Assembly (NCBI RefSeq): GCF_031583065.1
Contig: NZ_CP134053.1
Location: 4,898,001-4,962,000, forward strand
Source: Streptomyces sp. CGMCC 4.7035
GTDB taxonomy: Bacteria > Actinomycetota > Actinomycetes > Streptomycetales > Streptomycetaceae
DNA length: 64,000 bases
Direction: 5' to 3'
The first letter of the stretch is position 1. Each line of letters begins with the position of its first letter. The notes below the pieces were generated by a model. That model made no database searches. It had not been told where the DNA came from and was given only the letters and a program-made list of their open reading frames with translations. Shown piece by piece: positions 33,314 through 42,252 of this stretch. A program made the position numbers and the translations under genes.

Positions 33314-33490
33314 TTGACCCGTTCCACGAAACGCTAGCAGTTGATTTTCCGCTCAGGCAAGCATCCGGAACGCAGCCGAGATTCCCATGCCGACCTCTTG
33401 CCGATACACCAAGCATGGTGTCACCCTGACGGCCACTGTTCCGGACAGTGCGACATGCGCGGGACCACGAGCAGACATCGAAGGAGCCGG

Positions 33491-34054
33491 ATGGCCGTCA
33501 AAGAGCCGACGCTGGAAGAGGTCGAGAAGTCGGTGTGCGAACTGCTACAGAACGAACCCGTCTGCACGCTCGCGACTCTCGCTGCCGACGGCTACCCGTC
33601 CACGGCGGCGATGCACTTCGCGCCCGACGGGCTGATCATCTACATGCACACGTTCGTCTACACCCGAAAACTCGCGCACATCCGGCGCGACCCGCGCGTC
33701 AGCTATTCGGTCCACTACGACCCGCCGGGCGGATACGACGAGCGCACCGAAAGTCGCTCGATCCAGGTGCAGGGCCGCGGATACGTGGTCACCGACCCGG
33801 AGGAGATCGCCCGAGCCGTCGACGTCAGCATGCGCAAGTCCCGGCACGAGGCGCAGGACACCTTGCTGAACAACGTGAAACCGCCCGAGGCGCAAGGTCA
33901 ACAGGTGTTGCTGCGCGTCGAAGCCGTACAGGCCCTGTGGGCGGACTTCCGGGTACGCCTGTTGTGGCGCCAGATGCTGGAGTTCGGCTCGGACGGGCGA
34001 AGCCTCACCGGAATGCAGCCATACGACACCGTCATCGGACGAAGGACCAAGTGA
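33491..34054 (+). CDS. Pyridoxamine-phosphate-oxidase-fold (PPOX) flavin protein
   Basis: 187 residues, ATG 33491 with AAGGAG four bases upstream. The split-barrel pattern is CTLATLAADGYPSTAAMHFA, KLAHIRRDPRVSYSVHYDPP, then IQVQGRGYVVTDPEEIARAV. Members bind FMN, F420 or haem. Its TGA overlaps the ATG of the cupin gene by one base (TGATG), so the two should be made together. I infer a redox partner or cofactor-binding role for the cupin protein, without direct evidence. Confidence 0.75.
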   Translation: MAVKEPTLEEVEKSVCELLQNEPVCTLATLAADGYPSTAAMHFAPDGLIIYMHTFVYTRKLAHIRRDPRVSYSVHYDPPGGYDERTESRSIQVQGRGYVVTDPEEIARAVDVSMRKSRHEAQDTLLNNVKPPEAQGQQVLLRVEAVQALWADFRVRLLWRQMLEFGSDGRSLTGMQPYDTVIGRRTK

Positions 34055-34740
34055 TGAGCATCCCCGACCTCTCGACAACGCGGCGTATCGCACCGCCCGA
34101 GCCCGACGTCGAGCCGTTGAAGGTGAACGTGTACGAGCAGATGGCCAAGGCCGCCTCGCAGCTCGCGCCGCTGTTCCCGTACGATCACGCCGGCGCGATC
34201 GTGCCGTGCGGCAACGTACTGGTCGGCGGGCCCGGACAGTCCTACGGGCAGTTCTTCCACTGGAACACCGTCTCCGAGGTCGTCGTCTGCTACGGCTCCC
34301 GCCACTCGCCGCTGGCTCCGGGGCAGATCATCGCCACCCAGAACCTCCACGGTGTCAACTCCCGTCTGTCCGACGAGACCGACAGCGACGCCGCCGCCGT
34401 CCTCGTCGTCACCCAGCACCAAGCAGAAAAGGGCGACCAGACCGAGGCCATGATCGCCAAGTGCACCGGATGCCATGCGGAACTGCTGCGGCACGAGTAC
34501 GACGCGAGTCCGCCGTCCGCACCCCACAATGACGTGCGCCAGTTTCCCACCACCGTCGGGTCGGCCCGCTTCGCCGAGCTGCGCAACACCGACGAGGTCC
34601 GCACCTGCCGGGAGTGCGGGCTCGTCAACGACCCGTTCTCCGTCGTTACTTGGGGCTGGGCCCGGCAGGTCGCCCAGACCACCGCCGTTCAAGCCGCCCA
34701 ATCGGCACTGCGCCAGGCGGCATCGGTCCCCTCCACATAG
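34054..34740 (+). CDS. Cupin protein with two CxxC pairs, copy C
   Basis: 228 residues from ATG 34054. It aligns with copies A and D over its full length: PLFPYDHAGAIVPCGNVLVG, FFHWNTVSEVVVCYG (His and Glu six apart), QNLHGVN, then VVTQHQAEKGDQTEAMIAKC leading into CTGCHAELLRHEYD, CRECGLVNDPF and WGWARQVAQTTAV. The two CxxC pairs probably hold a structural iron or zinc, as in bacterial 3-hydroxyanthranilate dioxygenase. Upstream PPOX overlap and downstream DHA2 transporter (34902) suggest one operon. Confidence 0.65.
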   Translation: MSIPDLSTTRRIAPPEPDVEPLKVNVYEQMAKAASQLAPLFPYDHAGAIVPCGNVLVGGPGQSYGQFFHWNTVSEVVVCYGSRHSPLAPGQIIATQNLHGVNSRLSDETDSDAAAVLVVTQHQAEKGDQTEAMIAKCTGCHAELLRHEYDASPPSAPHNDVRQFPTTVGSARFAELRNTDEVRTCRECGLVNDPFSVVTWGWARQVAQTTAVQAAQSALRQAASVPST

Positions 34741-34793
34741 TCGGTTCGACGCGTCAGACCGACTGAAAGCCCACCCACCCCCCGCACCGCTCA

Positions 34794-34848
34794 GCGGCAG
34801 TCGAGCGACCACGGGCCGATCCCCAGGTCCATACCGCTCGACTGCCGC
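34794..34848. repeat. 14-bp inverted repeat with 27-base loop
   Basis: GCGGCAGTCGAGCG at 34794-34807 pairs with 34835-34848, between copy C and the transporter. It could be an attenuator or weak terminator, or an operator pair. Confidence 0.6.
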
Positions 34849-34901
34849 GCCACCCTGCCCGCACCGGGCTGAATCCCCATCGTCCCCTGGGAGTTAGCAC
34901 T

Positions 34902-36356
34902 GTGTCTCACACGACTCCGCCCGCCGCGTCCCGCGAGCTTGTCGAGAAGCCGGAACGCGTCCTCCGAAGACCGCTGCTGATCACCTTGGCGCTGATCTGG
35001 CCTGCTCAACTGCTCGCCGTCGTGGGCTCGCTCAGCGGCAACGCCCAACCCCAAATCGCCCAGCACTTCCACACCACGAACATCGAATGGTTCACCCAGA
35101 CCTTCGTGCTGGTCTCGATCGCAGCCGTGCCCTTCGCGATGCGGTGCGGCGAGATCTTCGGGAAACGCCGCGTCATGCTCATTCTGGCCACCGCCGGGAT
35201 CACCGGTGACGCCATCACGGTGCTCGCGCCGAACTACCCGATCATGCTGGTCGGACGCAGCATCGCCGGCCTGTACGGCCCTGTGGTCGCCCTGGTCATG
35301 GCGTCGGTACGGGACCTCTTCCCGCCGAAGCGCGTCGCGGCCGCGTACGGCACCATCACCGGTTCGATCGGCGTCGCCCACATTCTCAGCCCGCTTCTGG
35401 CCGGCCAACTCCTGGACCGCTACGGCTGGCAGTCCGCGCTCTGGGCTCTGACCATATCGACCGCTTTGGCGGCCGCCTGCGTCGCGCTGGTCCCCGAAAC
35501 GCCCCGCACCGCGACGACAGCGAAGTTCGACTGGCTCGGCGGGCTGCTGCTCGGCGGGGGCGTGGGCGTCATCGTCTGGGGGGTCGGCAAGGGCGACGCG
35601 TGGGGATGGAGCGACCTACGCACGCTCGGCTGCATCGGCGGCGGGCTGCTGGCGCTGGTGTTGTTCATCCTCGTCGAGCTGCGGGCTGAGCACCCCGTCG
35701 TGAACGTACGCATGTTCAAGCGGCGTTCGGTTGCCGCCGTGCTCGCCGGCCCGTCGCTCGTGCAGGGCGTGTTCTTCGTGTCCCCGGTGGTGCTGACCTT
35801 CCTCGCGTTGTATCCCGCCATCCCGCACGCGTCCGACGGACTGGGCTGGACGATGACGCACACCGCTGTCGTGGGTATCCCCGCCGGCGTCATCACCACC
35901 GCGGCAGGCGTGGCCGCGGGCCTGCTGCTGCGCCGAGTCGGGGTGCGCGCACTGTGGTTCTCCAGCGCCGCGGTTCTCGCGACGGGCTTCGTCCTTGCGG
36001 GGCTGTTCCACGGCAGCGCCGGAGAGATCATCGGCACCGGTACCCTGATCGGCGTCGGCGGCGGCATGATGGTCGCCGCGGTCGGCTCGATGATCGTTTC
36101 CGTGGTCACGGCAGAAGAACAGGCCGCGGCCAACGGCTTGGGCGCACTGCTTTACCAGGCGACCGGCGTGATCACCTACCAGATCCTGTTCGTCGTCCTC
36201 GACCGCCACTCGACGGTCATGCGGGGTACCGCGTTCTACCTCGACGAGGGCTACCGCAACGCGTACTTCGTTCTCGCGGTGCTCGTCGGTATCGGGATGC
36301 TGCTGGCCTTGGCCATGCCCAGGATCGAGCGACCGGACCAGGCTCTCTCCGGCTGA
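34902..36356 (+). CDS. DHA2-family MFS transporter
   Basis: 484 residues from GTG 34902, GGGAG eight bases upstream. Fourteen hydrophobic segments are expected from length and pattern. Landmarks are TFVLVSIAAVPFAMRCGEIF with the motif A variant GEIFGKRRVM, IAGLYGPVVALVMASVRDLF, and PLLAGQLLDRYGWQSALWAL (motif C region). Unlike the pump at 20497 this gene is intact. In this setting it may import an aromatic acid or export a toxic intermediate; the DHA2 family is mostly exporters. Confidence 0.85.
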   Translation: MSHTTPPAASRELVEKPERVLRRPLLITLALIWPAQLLAVVGSLSGNAQPQIAQHFHTTNIEWFTQTFVLVSIAAVPFAMRCGEIFGKRRVMLILATAGITGDAITVLAPNYPIMLVGRSIAGLYGPVVALVMASVRDLFPPKRVAAAYGTITGSIGVAHILSPLLAGQLLDRYGWQSALWALTISTALAAACVALVPETPRTATTAKFDWLGGLLLGGGVGVIVWGVGKGDAWGWSDLRTLGCIGGGLLALVLFILVELRAEHPVVNVRMFKRRSVAAVLAGPSLVQGVFFVSPVVLTFLALYPAIPHASDGLGWTMTHTAVVGIPAGVITTAAGVAAGLLLRRVGVRALWFSSAAVLATGFVLAGLFHGSAGEIIGTGTLIGVGGGMMVAAVGSMIVSVVTAEEQAAANGLGALLYQATGVITYQILFVVLDRHSTVMRGTAFYLDEGYRNAYFVLAVLVGIGMLLALAMPRIERPDQALSG

Positions 36357-36386
36357 ACGGGAAGAGCCCCTTCCTCCGCCGGTGCC

Positions 36387-37397
36387 TCACATCGCGTCGA
36401 GGTAGTCGCTCAACCGATGGCGCCGCGAGGGATGCTGCAGTTTGGACATCGTCTTGGCCTCGATCTGACGGATGCGCTCGCGCGTGACTCCAAACACCTG
36501 GCCGATCTCCTCCAGGGTCTGCGGAGGGGTGCCGTCGAGCCCGTAATGGCGAACGAGGACCCCGGCCTCCCTGGCGGTCAGATCGGCCAGGGCGCTGCTC
36601 AGTGCTTCTCGCAGCTGGAAGTACACGACGGTCTCCCAAGGGGTGACGCTGTCCACGTCCTCGATGACGTCACCGATCTCGGCGCAGCTGTCGTCACCGA
36701 GGGGGGTGTGCAGGGACGCCGGCTCCTTGTTGTACCGCTCGATCGCGGCGAGTTTCTCCACCGGTACGTTCGCCCTTTCGGCCAGCACTTCGGGGAGCGG
36801 TTCGATCCCGAGCTCCTGGATAAGCTCGCGCCGTACCTTCGTCACCCGGTTGATGACCTCCACCATGTGGACCGGGATCCGGATGGTCCGGCCCTGGTCG
36901 GCCAGAGCCCGGGTGACGGACTGACGGATCCACCAGGTCGCGTGGGTTGAGAACTTGAAGCCCTTTGCGTAGTCGAACTTCTCGACGGCTCTGATCAGGC
37001 CCGTGTTGCCCTCCTGGATCAGGTCCAGGAACAGCATTCCGCGACCGGTGCACCGCTTGACGATGGAGACAACCAGCCGGAGGTTCGCCTCGACGAGGTG
37101 GCCCTTCGCCCGGCACCCGTCTTCGGCGAGAATCCGCAGTTCGCGCCGGAACTCCGGCGGGAGGTCGGGCTCCTCCGCGAGCTTGTGTTCGGCGTACAGA
37201 CCGGCTTCGATGCCCTTCCCGAGTTCAACCTCCTGCTCGGCGGTGAGAAGGCGGACCCTGCCGATGATCCGCAGATAGTCGCGCACCTGGTCGATGCCGG
37301 GGCCCGGGGAGGTGAGGCGAGGTGCGGGAGCGTCGGTGTCGTCCTCCGTCAGGAGGAACCCGTCCTGCGCGTTACCTTCGGTGTCGGACACTCCCAC
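36387..37397 (-). CDS. RNA polymerase sigma factor, Hrd/RpoD-like group
   Basis: 336 residues from GTG 37397, GGAGG nine bases upstream. Region 1.2: [20 protein letters not shown]. Region 2: [20 protein letters not shown], then [20 protein letters not shown] and [17 protein letters not shown]. Region 3: [20 protein letters not shown]. Region 4: [20 protein letters not shown], then [20 protein letters not shown]. The short N-terminus is typical of the non-essential HrdA/C/D paralogues of Streptomyces rather than HrdB. It converges on the transporter gene, 30 bases away. Confidence 0.92.
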   Translation of the reverse strand: MGVSDTEGNAQDGFLLTEDDTDAPAPRLTSPGPGIDQVRDYLRIIGRVRLLTAEQEVELGKGIEAGLYAEHKLAEEPDLPPEFRRELRILAEDGCRAKGHLVEANLRLVVSIVKRCTGRGMLFLDLIQEGNTGLIRAVEKFDYAKGFKFSTHATWWIRQSVTRALADQGRTIRIPVHMVEVINRVTKVRRELIQELGIEPLPEVLAERANVPVEKLAAIERYNKEPASLHTPLGDDSCAEIGDVIEDVDSVTPWETVVYFQLREALSSALADLTAREAGVLVRHYGLDGTPPQTLEEIGQVFGVTRERIRQIEAKTMSKLQHPSRRHRLSDYLDAM

Positions 37398-37435
37398 GTC
37401 ACTTCACCTCCAGACTGTCACAGAGAACCTCCGGT

Positions 37436-37924
37436 CTACGAGTCCTGCCGTGCCGCCACGTCTTCGGGCGCGCCCTGGGCGATCCCCCTGTCGCCGCGTC
37501 GGCCACCCTCCGGCAGTTTGCGGACGTCGCCGGAGTGCAGGCCCGTGGTCGGCTCGTCGAGCACGTAGAGCGTGTGCCCCCGGGTGCGGCGTCGCAGTTC
37601 GGCCGCGAGTCTGACGCGCTGTGCCCGGCGGCCGGACAAGGTGGTGGCCGGTTGCCCGAGGCTGACATGGCCGAGTCCGACGTCGCGCAGGACGTGCGGA
37701 TACCGGGAGCCGAGCTCGTCCCCCTGGTCGTAGACCTCGGTGAGGGTACCCACCGTCGACCGTGGACTTCTGCCGGAGGATTTCTGGTCGATGGCAAACG
37801 CCAGGCTTGACTTCCCTGATCCGGAAAATCCGGTGACAACGATGAGTGCACCCCTCGGCAACTCTACGAATATGCCACGGAGGTTGTACCGGCGAGCACC
37901 CTTGATGACGATATGGTCGTTCAC
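37436..37924 (-). pseudogene. UvrA-like ATPase, internally deleted
   Basis: The frame starts with VIKGARRYNLRGIFVELPRG and VVTGFSGSGKSSLAFAID, a good Walker A. It jumps at once to SSGRSPRSTVGTLTEVYD, normally hundreds of residues later, then VGLGHVSLGQPATTLSGRRA (signature LSGGEAQR altered) and LYVLDEPTTGLHSGDVRKL. About 160 codons remain of a ~750-950-residue UvrA or drug-resistance UvrA relative; the zinc-finger and insertion domains are gone. Confidence 0.75.
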
Positions 37925-38068
37925 TGGCTCGACCCTAAAACAGGTGTAGGCACAGCACTGCGGAATCGTTATGGAAATTCCTGGGAGCCCTTTTCGTGCT
38001 CACGGACCGGCCTATTTATCAAGACCGGTTCGCGTGCGCGGTAATTCATGAAAGCACGCGTGCGTTCG

Positions 38069-39502
38069 TCACACACTGTGCACCACGTGCTTGATCTCCT
38101 GGAACTCCGCCAGCGCCCGGGGCCCGTTCAGGCGCCCGACCCCGCTCTGTTTGAAGCCGCCCTCCTCCATCTGGTCCCGGATGACGCCCCAGCCGTTGGT
38201 CCACACGGTTCCCGCGTCGATCTCGCGGGCGACCCGCAGCGGCCGGTCCACGTCGCGCGTCCAGACCGAGGCCGCGAGGCCGTACTCCGTCGCGTTGGCG
38301 CGGGCGATCGCCTCTGCCTCGTCCGTGAAGACCTCGAAGGTGGCCACTGGACCGAAGACTTCGCGCTGGACGAGGGGCGCCGACACATCGTCGACCTCGA
38401 CAAGGCTCGGGCGCAGGAACGCGTCCGCGCCCTTCGCGCTGGCGAGTCCGCCGCGTACCAGGATCTTCCCGTACGACGCCGCGTCGGCGACCAACGCGTC
38501 GATACGCCGGGCCTGTTCGCGGTCGATGACGGGTCCCATACCGGTGTCCGGGTCGTCACCGGCGCCGACGACGACCTCCTTCAGCGCTGCCGTCATGCGG
38601 TCCCTGAGCTCGTCCGCGATGCCCTCCTGGGCGAGGATGCGGCTTCCCGCCATGCAGAACTGCCCGGCGAAGGTGGTGACCGCCGCCGTGAGTACGGGAA
38701 CCACGGCATCGAGGTCCGCGTCGTCGAACACGATCATCGGGGACTTGCCGCCGAGTTCGAGCGAGCAGGGCTTGAGGTGGCGGGCGGCCTCCGCCATGAT
38801 CAGCCGACCGACGGCGGTGGAGCCGGTGTAGCTGATCACGTCCGTGCCAGGGTCCGACACCAGCAGCGGCGCACCCGAGTTCCCGGACTCGGTGAAGGCG
38901 TTCAGCACCCCGGGTGGCAGCGACGCGGTCTCCGCGATGATCTCGTAGAGCAGCCCGTTGGTGAGCGCGGTCTGCGCGGGCATCTTCATGGCCACGGTGC
39001 AGCCGGCCGCGAGCGCCGGAGCGAACGAGCGCACGGCCAGGATCACCGGGGAGTTCCACGGCACGATCACCGCCGCCACGCCGACGGGCTGATGGAGCGT
39101 CATGGAGTAGGAGCCGGGGGCGAGTTCGGCCGCGCGGCCGGTATCCGTGAGGGCGAGCGCGGCGTTGTAGCGCAGTTTGGGAATGGTCGAGTCGATCTCC
39201 ATGGCGGCGTCGGCGAGCTTCTTGCCGTTCTCGCGGGAGAGCAGAGCCACCAGTTCGCCGCGGCGCTGGTCCATCCGGTCCGCCATCTCCAGCAGCGCCC
39301 GGGCCCGCAGCCGACGGTCGCGCGCCCAGCCGGTGTCCGTGAAGGCCCGGCGCGCCGCGTCGATCGCCGCCCGCGCGGTCACCTCGCCCGCGTCGGCGAA
39401 CGTACCGATGACCCGGCCGGTCGCGGGATTGCGTGACTCGCCGATCGCATGGCCGTCGCGCCATGCGCCGTCGACGAGATTGCGTGCGTACGGGAGAGTC
39501 AT
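38069..39502 (-). CDS. NAD(P)-dependent aldehyde dehydrogenase (benzaldehyde type)
   Basis: 477 residues, ATG 39502 in an ATGA overlap with the alcohol dehydrogenase stop. Landmarks: VAAVIVPWNSPVILAVRSFA, SYTGSTAVGRLIM, CSLELGGKSPMIVFDDADLD with the general-base Glu, FAGQFCMAGSRIL with the catalytic Cys, and EVFGPVATFEVFTDEAEAIA. Last gene of the leftward operon cupin D, small cupin, ADH, ALDH. Its natural role is oxidation of an aromatic aldehyde to the acid feeding the hydroxylase at 26032; 2-aminomuconate semialdehyde is the main alternative if the cupins open an aminated ring. Confidence 0.9.
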   Translation of the reverse strand: MTLPYARNLVDGAWRDGHAIGESRNPATGRVIGTFADAGEVTARAAIDAARRAFTDTGWARDRRLRARALLEMADRMDQRRGELVALLSRENGKKLADAAMEIDSTIPKLRYNAALALTDTGRAAELAPGSYSMTLHQPVGVAAVIVPWNSPVILAVRSFAPALAAGCTVAMKMPAQTALTNGLLYEIIAETASLPPGVLNAFTESGNSGAPLLVSDPGTDVISYTGSTAVGRLIMAEAARHLKPCSLELGGKSPMIVFDDADLDAVVPVLTAAVTTFAGQFCMAGSRILAQEGIADELRDRMTAALKEVVVGAGDDPDTGMGPVIDREQARRIDALVADAASYGKILVRGGLASAKGADAFLRPSLVEVDDVSAPLVQREVFGPVATFEVFTDEAEAIARANATEYGLAASVWTRDVDRPLRVAREIDAGTVWTNGWGVIRDQMEEGGFKQSGVGRLNGPRALAEFQEIKHVVHSV

Positions 39503-40638
39503 GAACTCGCGCCCTTCGGTACGTCGCCGAAGCGGATCACCGGCTTGATCGTGCGGCCGGAGCGGGCGTCCGCCACGGCTTTGTCGAGCTCCTCCGGCGC
39601 GTAGAACCGCACGAACTTCTCGTACGGAAGCCTGCCTTGGCGTGCGAGGCGGACCAGCGCGGGGATGAAGGTGATGCGGTCGCTGGCGCCCTCGGCCACT
39701 CCGCGGATCGTACGGCCGTCGATGAGGGAGTTGATGTCGAACGAGGCGCGGCTGCCGGCCGCCGGGGCGCCGATCACGGCGACGGTTCCGTATGTCTTGA
39801 CGGCGGTGGCCGCCAACTCCAGGAGCGACGGTACGCCGGTCGTCTCGACGACGTAGTCGACTCCCGCACCACCGGAGATCTCGGCGAGGCGCTTGCCGAG
39901 GTCCTCGCTGCCGCTGTCGATGGTGTGGGTGGCGCCCAGTTCGGTGGCCAGGGCGAGGCGGGAGGGGACGAGATCGGCGACGACGATGTCCCAGGCGCCG
40001 CTCAGCCGCGCGGCCATGACGGCGGACAGACCGACGGCGCCGGCGCCGAACACCGCGACCGTCTCACCGGGGCCGGGCCGAAGCAGGTTCAGGACGGCGC
40101 CGGCTCCGGTCTGGATGCCACAGCCGACCGGCGCGAGCAGAGCCAGTTCCTCATCGTCGGCGGCATCGACGCGCACGACGCTCTGCGCCGACACGAGCGC
40201 GTGCCGCGCCATGGACGACTGGCCGAAGAACAGGCCGCCGAGCGGCATCCCGTCCTCGGTGTGGACGGGCGTGGACCCGTCCGCCCGTGCGGCGCCGAAG
40301 TTCAGCGGGAAGTACGTCCCGCACCGCGTCGGTGCGCCGGTTCGGCAACTGTCGCACCGGCCACACGAGTTGAACGAGAGAACGACCTTGTCTCCGGGGC
40401 TGACGCCGACGACGTCGGCGCCGACGGCCTCCACCACACCGGCTCCCTCGTGACCGAGGACCGCAGGCAGCGGGGTGGGCAGGCGCCCGGCGAGAACGGA
40501 GAGGTCGGTGTGGCACAGCCCGGTGGCGACGAGTCGCACCAGGACCTCGTCGGCGCGGGGGTCGTCGAGCACGACATGTTCCCAGTGGAACGTGTCCTCT
40601 CCGGCCCGTGCCACGGCGGCTGTTGTCGGTGTGGGCAA
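39499..40638 (-). CDS. Zinc-dependent aryl-alcohol dehydrogenase
   Basis: 379 residues if started at TTG 40638; GTG 40614 is an alternative and neither has a strong ribosome site. Catalytic zinc: GLCHTDLSV and GHEGAGVVEAVG. Structural zinc: CGRCDSCRTGAPTRC. Cofactor fold: VAVFGAGAVGLSAVMAARLS. The long class III-like form with NFGAARADGSTPVHTED resembles benzyl and aryl alcohol dehydrogenases. With the next gene it would turn a benzylic alcohol into the acid. Confidence 0.85.
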   Translation of the reverse strand: MPTPTTAAVARAGEDTFHWEHVVLDDPRADEVLVRLVATGLCHTDLSVLAGRLPTPLPAVLGHEGAGVVEAVGADVVGVSPGDKVVLSFNSCGRCDSCRTGAPTRCGTYFPLNFGAARADGSTPVHTEDGMPLGGLFFGQSSMARHALVSAQSVVRVDAADDEELALLAPVGCGIQTGAGAVLNLLRPGPGETVAVFGAGAVGLSAVMAARLSGAWDIVVADLVPSRLALATELGATHTIDSGSEDLGKRLAEISGGAGVDYVVETTGVPSLLELAATAVKTYGTVAVIGAPAAGSRASFDINSLIDGRTIRGVAEGASDRITFIPALVRLARQGRLPYEKFVRFYAPEELDKAVADARSGRTIKPVIRFGDVPKGASS

Positions 40639-40748
40639 GGGGGCTCTTCTCTCTGTACGGAACCGAAGGGTGAGGGCGGAGTGCGGGTCCGGGGGGCGCC
40701 GCTCCCCTGCGGCGACCCACACACGTCGGCGCCCGCCGGCACGGGCCC

Positions 40749-41291
40749 TCAGGCAGGGACCGGGCTCGACCAGCCGAACGCGGCGAGGTCGATCTGCGGA
40801 TGCACGGCCTTGCACGAACCGCAGGTACGGACGGCCTCGTCGGCCGAGAAGCGCGCGCACGCGGCGGCGTAGAACTGTGAGGGCGACACCTCGTTGTCGT
40901 GCTCCCACTCGTAGCGGTGCAGCTCGGTGCGGCACTCCGGGCAGTACCAGACCGCGCCCTGGCGCCCGGCCTGCAGCGCCATGTAACGGATCACTGCTCC
41001 CGCCTCGACGGGGACGATCTGGTGCGGGGTGCCGGCGGGGATGTAGACGTGATCGCCGATGGACATCCGGAACCGGTTCACCGAACTGTCCCGGAGATGC
41101 ACGTCGCTGCTGCCGGACAGCTGGCTCAGGACGGTGTCCTTCTCGCAGATGAGATGGAACGGCTGAGGCAACTCGTTGTGCGACAAGTAGAGTTGGGGGT
41201 CCGTGTCCGCCGGAAGCACAGCCGCGTCGGCATAACTGCCCAGCTCCGAAGCGACCTTGAGCGCGTGGAGCATCCGTCGTCGGTTTGTCAT
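40749..41291 (-). CDS. 3-hydroxyanthranilate 3,4-dioxygenase-like cupin
   Basis: 180 residues from ATG 41291, GGAGG upstream, overlapping the copy D stop (ATGA). Cupin part: FHLICEKDTVLSQLSG, then MSIGDHVYIPAGTPHQIVPV. C-terminal metal part: WYCPECRTELHRYEWEHD and VRTCGSCKAVHPQIDLAAFG, the two CxxC pairs that hold the second iron in bacterial 3-hydroxyanthranilate dioxygenase. The length is that of the bacterial enzyme (about 175). The usual HxxxxxE metal motif of cupin 1 is not evident, so activity is uncertain. It may be a partner of copy D. Confidence 0.65.
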   Translation of the reverse strand: MTNRRRMLHALKVASELGSYADAAVLPADTDPQLYLSHNELPQPFHLICEKDTVLSQLSGSSDVHLRDSSVNRFRMSIGDHVYIPAGTPHQIVPVEAGAVIRYMALQAGRQGAVWYCPECRTELHRYEWEHDNEVSPSQFYAAACARFSADEAVRTCGSCKAVHPQIDLAAFGWSSPVPA

Positions 41292-42031
41292 CGGCCGACC
41301 TCCTCGAGTGCGGGCTGCGCGGATTCCCGCAGCGAGTGGTAGGCGGCGTTCACCGCGGTGGTCTGGGCGACCTGGCGGGCCCAGCCCCACCGTGCGCCCG
41401 GGAACGGCGTGTTGACGTGGCCGCACTCCTTGCAGGTGCGCCCTTCGTCGGTGTTGCGGATGTCGGCGAACGTCGCCGAGCCGACCGTCGTGGCGAACTG
41501 GTGGACCGGGTCGTCGGCGCTGCCGTACCGGGCGGCGTCGTAGCCGGGCAGCCCGAACGGTGTGGCGTCGTACTCGTGCCGCACGATCTCCGCCTTGCAG
41601 TTCTGACAGCGGGCGATCAGCGCCTCGGACTGGTCGCCCTCCTCCGACTGGTGCTGGGTGACCACGATGACGGCGTAGGCGCCCGCTTCCTTCTGGTCAC
41701 GGAGGTAGGAGTTGACGCCGTGCAGGTTCTGGGTCGCCATGATCTGCCCGGTCGCCAGCATGGACTGGTGGGCTCCGTAGACGACGACGACTTCGTTGAC
41801 GGTGTTCCAATGGAAGAAGTGCCCGTACTCCGCCTCAGGGCCGCCGATGAGGACGTTGCCGCACGGCACGATGGCGCCGGCATGGTCGTAGGGGAACAGC
41901 GGCACCAGCTGCGCCGCGGCCTGAGCCATGCGCTGGTACACGTTGACCTTGAGTGGTTCGCGGTCGGGGTTCGGCGGAGGGATCTGACTCGTCTCCTCCA
42001 GCAGCACCGTCTCGGTATTGGGCTCGCTCAT
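41288..42031 (-). CDS. Cupin protein with two CxxC pairs, copy D
   Basis: 247 residues from ATG 42031, GAGGGG five bases upstream. Motifs as in copies A and C: PLFPYDHAGAIVPCGNVLIG, FFHWNTVNEVVVVYG, QNLHGVNSYLRD, YAVIVVTQHQSEEGDQSEAL, CQNCKAEIVRHEYD, CKECGHVNTPF, WGWARQVAQTTAV. IclR-regulon site D lies 19 bases before the start codon. First gene of the operon with the small cupin, ADH and ALDH. The shared C-terminal layout with the small cupin suggests an old duplication of a dioxygenase ancestor. Confidence 0.65.
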   Translation of the reverse strand: MSEPNTETVLLEETSQIPPPNPDREPLKVNVYQRMAQAAAQLVPLFPYDHAGAIVPCGNVLIGGPEAEYGHFFHWNTVNEVVVVYGAHQSMLATGQIMATQNLHGVNSYLRDQKEAGAYAVIVVTQHQSEEGDQSEALIARCQNCKAEIVRHEYDATPFGLPGYDAARYGSADDPVHQFATTVGSATFADIRNTDEGRTCKECGHVNTPFPGARWGWARQVAQTTAVNAAYHSLRESAQPALEEVGR

Positions 42032-42050
42032 GGCAGCCCCTCTCATAAGG

Positions 42051-42070
42051 GTGTATCACGATACGGGACA
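42051..42070 (-). promoter_or_regulatory. IclR-regulon element, site D
   Basis: Read leftward: TGTCCCGTATCGTGATACAC, preceded by CAC. Nineteen bases separate it from the copy D start codon. Confidence 0.7.
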
Positions 42071-42202
42071 GTGATCGCCATTCTGATACCAAAATCGGCA
42101 GCATGGCAAGCGTCGAGCGACAGGAAATATGGCCGCCCGAAAGGTCTACCCCTGGCGCGGCGAGATCCAAAAGCACAGGTCACACAGGGTGCACAGACGG
42201 CA

Positions 42203-42234
42203 ACGGCCGCCCCGGAAATCTCCGGGGCGGCCGT
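42203..42234. terminator. 14-bp perfect hairpin terminator
   Basis: ACGGCCGCCCCGGA and its complement around AATC, 19 bases beyond the stop of the leftward IclR gene. Confidence 0.9.
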
Positions 42235-42252
42235 CGGTCGACGCGAGGGACG

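Noticed and set aside
40640..40680. Sixth IclR-regulon element before the alcohol dehydrogenase gene (GGTTCCGTACAGAGA)
   Set aside because: Only the TTCCGTA part fits the consensus; the right half is absent and the gene is already downstream of site D.
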